Part shown: positions 40,701 through 41,376 of the stretch, piece after piece | Layout: each line of letters opens with the position of its first letter | How positions within the stretch are numbered: the stretch's first letter is position 1 | Source of the DNA: a virus | DNA length: 41,376 nt | Direction: 5' to 3' (one strand) | IMG/VR virus record: IMGVR_UViG_3300025379_000764 | Coordinates: 1 to 41,376 of that record | Translations under genes and position numbers: made by a program | Notes under the pieces: model-generated | The model's input: the letters and a program-made list of their open reading frames with translations, nothing else | What the model was told of the DNA's origin: nothing | The model's database searches: none

Positions 40701-41376
40701 GAGATAATGTCACCATCTATAGTTTTACCCCCAGTGGAGGATCTAAAATCAATGTCTCTATATTTTATGAGGAAAGAACAGGTACAGGTCATGTGACATT
40801 TTACAGAGCCAGCGATGATTCTGAAGAGATGACCGGTGAGCATCCTTTTGATGCAGCAAAAGTATTAGGAACAGTGAAGGCTATTGTCGTCTATCATACG
40901 AAACGCCATCCTGAGATCAAGAACATCTCATTCCAAGCTGCTAAGAAAGATTTAGGTCGACTTAGGGCATATAACGCTATAGCAAAGCGTTTTGGTGGTA
41001 GCAGTAATCCCGATTATCACAAGAAATATGCTTCTTATGAATTCCCAAATGTTGCGATGGCCGAGGAAGACCAAACAAAACAAAAAGATAGATTATGGAA
41101 AATTGCAAATAGACACGATACTCCCATCCATATATTTTCTGCACCTAACTACAAAACAGCAGAAGAATATGCAGAACATTGGGTAAATTCACATTATGAC
41201 GAATTAGGGGATAAATTAGGTAAAAATAGAGGATACCTGGTGCGACCTCATAGAGAAAATTATTTTTATACTAATTTACATACTGCCACTAAACTCGGAG
41301 GGCCATTATACAAGGATCAAAAAACCGACGAAGAGGCTGCAGGTGTTGGAATCGTAACAAAGCAAAACAGCACAGC
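37766..41376 (+). CDS. Multidomain 'polyvalent' protein: nucleotidyltransferase, HTH, RibD-like deaminase, ParB-like (partial, no stop)
   Basis: The ATG at 37766 overlaps the upstream stop (TAATG). The frame stays open to the window end, at least 1203 aa. Residues 15-130 are an HxGH-type nucleotidyltransferase: RGMGHKGHMYLA (H30, H33), SRTVGKDDPINPEEK, VVVGADQVKAL, as in NMN- or cytidylyl-transferases. Residues 239-293 are a sigma-region-4-like HTH: LNPREQFVVYN, SFAKVALAIGKSKQMASNI. Residues about 540-650 are a RibD-like deaminase: H557-A-E559, SPC586, EPC602, then AAHGIEKVYCGLIDP. Residues about 875-945 are ParB-like: PPILVRR, VVDGHHRFMAYRMAG (D932-R936). The parts between and after are unrecognised. 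The start MFLRELLNE resembles those of its two operon partners. It is probably a packaged, injected protein acting on nucleotides and DNA. Confidence 0.82.
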   Translation, partial: MFLRELLNETLTRTGHGSTAVVGWGRGMGHKGHMYLASAVIHKAQEVGGDPYFVVSRTVGKDDPINPEEKMAIYKKVFPDSSHIFQTATDEMPDLTRVLSNLNQQGYTNAIVVVGADQVKALAYVKNYNNTPDKTGKIHYKFDNLEVISRQETSAPDAQEEGPRATPMRQILLDPNASEEQKFAVWRDAMNPEIDDAQVMDLMRKAEQRMKAMPSKKVKEGLPNSNPEDNLQASQIKDMLNRGMAKLNPREQFVVYNVAIKGQSFAKVALAIGKSKQMASNIYYTAIDKLRNDRYKNQVRPTELMKNVDKTDLDLLEGVFMQKMKNNFGMDQSAYDTKNPGTSPDYVDSNITVQLLKNIDRHGGYPIQFKNGTELHVSSSLSQKILFKIQDLLPKERHAVINHIIQSSDNFKSFAQGLSEAMMPKKNFAGSSKNKLGPAGHLKGKMKRAAKAGDLVGAMEAFDSGSPVGGKRGSGEPHAGYDMDAMRKATGTMEDTDDFEVHGYHHLDELLAELCRLVVEGQKQDPDRNGMVAAGIKTKLYPFMARVGYMGKHGHVHAERAVLEAFTSKHGEVPEGSIMLVTLSPCNRHDDKTASERVGEPCSELVAAHGIEKVYCGLIDPSQAHGGHDHRHYTLIETENSKIRDLCEQFANTFLHGKERLYESTSFTGALRNQLNRWMDKDQKFKDPSQRIQFQEEIWPQIEKYLVYILEDRGPKGDGDYPSSPFAAWLLVQHMDAFPNRQREFLNALEQYIPNHPKIQFLRDRLAVNEWVLEHYTEKNFYHNGKPLPNPTVNIRNPAYFKDAGIKAGSRSEALANAEKAGNVLLVAAVNATGAETQPSYTQTSESVNEVSKVSLSTDPDNFGAWVRDGGTPEKTVVIPTSKIHVFEPDSKFDDPQHAKNLANIVKAIKAGKKLPPILVRRHGIDRFQVVDGHHRFMAYRMAGAKSIPARVVDAKNISGDIDESLDSAYKFKYAGMDGDNVTIYSFTPSGGSKINVSIFYEERTGTGHVTFYRASDDSEEMTGEHPFDAAKVLGTVKAIVVYHTKRHPEIKNISFQAAKKDLGRLRAYNAIAKRFGGSSNPDYHKKYASYEFPNVAMAEEDQTKQKDRLWKIANRHDTPIHIFSAPNYKTAEEYAEHWVNSHYDELGDKLGKNRGYLVRPHRENYFYTNLHTATKLGGPLYKDQKTDEEAAGVGIVTKQNST

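Noticed and set aside
1-41376. CRISPR array, insertion sequence, integrase or retron.
   Set aside because: No regularly spaced direct repeats, transposase, recombinase or reverse transcriptase motifs were found on either strand.

Overview
The window is a 41.4 kb piece of a large, AT-rich, T4-related tailed phage (myovirus type), probably from a marine or freshwater Gram-negative bacterium. The main evidence is a T4-type clamp-loader ATPase (gp44), a phage PhoH, a long block of fiber-like virion genes, and T4-type late promoters (TATAAATA and close variants) in front of virion genes. The small metabolic and chaperone genes are those typical of aquatic T4-like phages: IscA/HesB, MazG, a radical SAM protein, a GroES-like protein, DnaJ and a Clp ATPase. 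The host cannot be named from the sequence.

Layout. 1-3300: tRNA-Val, a small secreted protein, a conserved phage protein of unknown function, a fiber-like protein and a small membrane protein. 3300-6800: a QueD-like gene, a GIY-YIG homing endonuclease with two small ORFs, a duplicated scrap of the QueD-like gene, a UV-damage endonuclease, and a convergent membrane protein. 6880-23312: IscA-like protein, then the adhesin locus: a 2915-aa modular fiber, a 434-aa fiber, an S53 (sedolisin) peptidase, a 1283-aa YHYH/Ig-like protein and a 295-aa fiber. 23312-27356: small phage genes, a DNA polymerase III alpha fragment, GroES-like, MazG-like and radical SAM genes. 27357-29781: small ORFs leading to gp44, with convergent PhoH. 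29925-35338: two unknown genes, DnaJ, a ClpA-like ATPase and two unknown genes. 35374-end: a small virion-like protein, a small ORF, then a translationally coupled three-gene late operon: a glycine/alanine-rich membrane-active-looking protein, a ligase-like protein, and a multidomain protein of at least 1203 aa that runs off the window.

Two promoter classes are visible. Genes for repair, replication and chaperones have sigma70-like TTGAC...TATNAT promoters, often with an extended TGn -10. Virion genes and the homing endonuclease have T4-like late promoters. At six late promoters an inverted repeat has its 5' arm at or upstream of the promoter and its 3' arm over the Shine-Dalgarno, the start codon or the first codons. 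Read-through RNA would fold and block translation, while RNA started at the late promoter lacks the 5' arm. T4 uses this logic for gene e, soc and I-TevI; here it appears to gate a whole set of virion genes.

The most unusual coding content is the terminal operon. Its last protein joins a nucleotidyltransferase, an HTH, a RibD-like deaminase and a ParB-like domain. All three operon proteins start with a similar short amphipathic segment, which suggests proteins packaged in the head and delivered with the DNA. The second notable item is a catalytically intact sedolisin without a propeptide, encoded inside the fiber operon.
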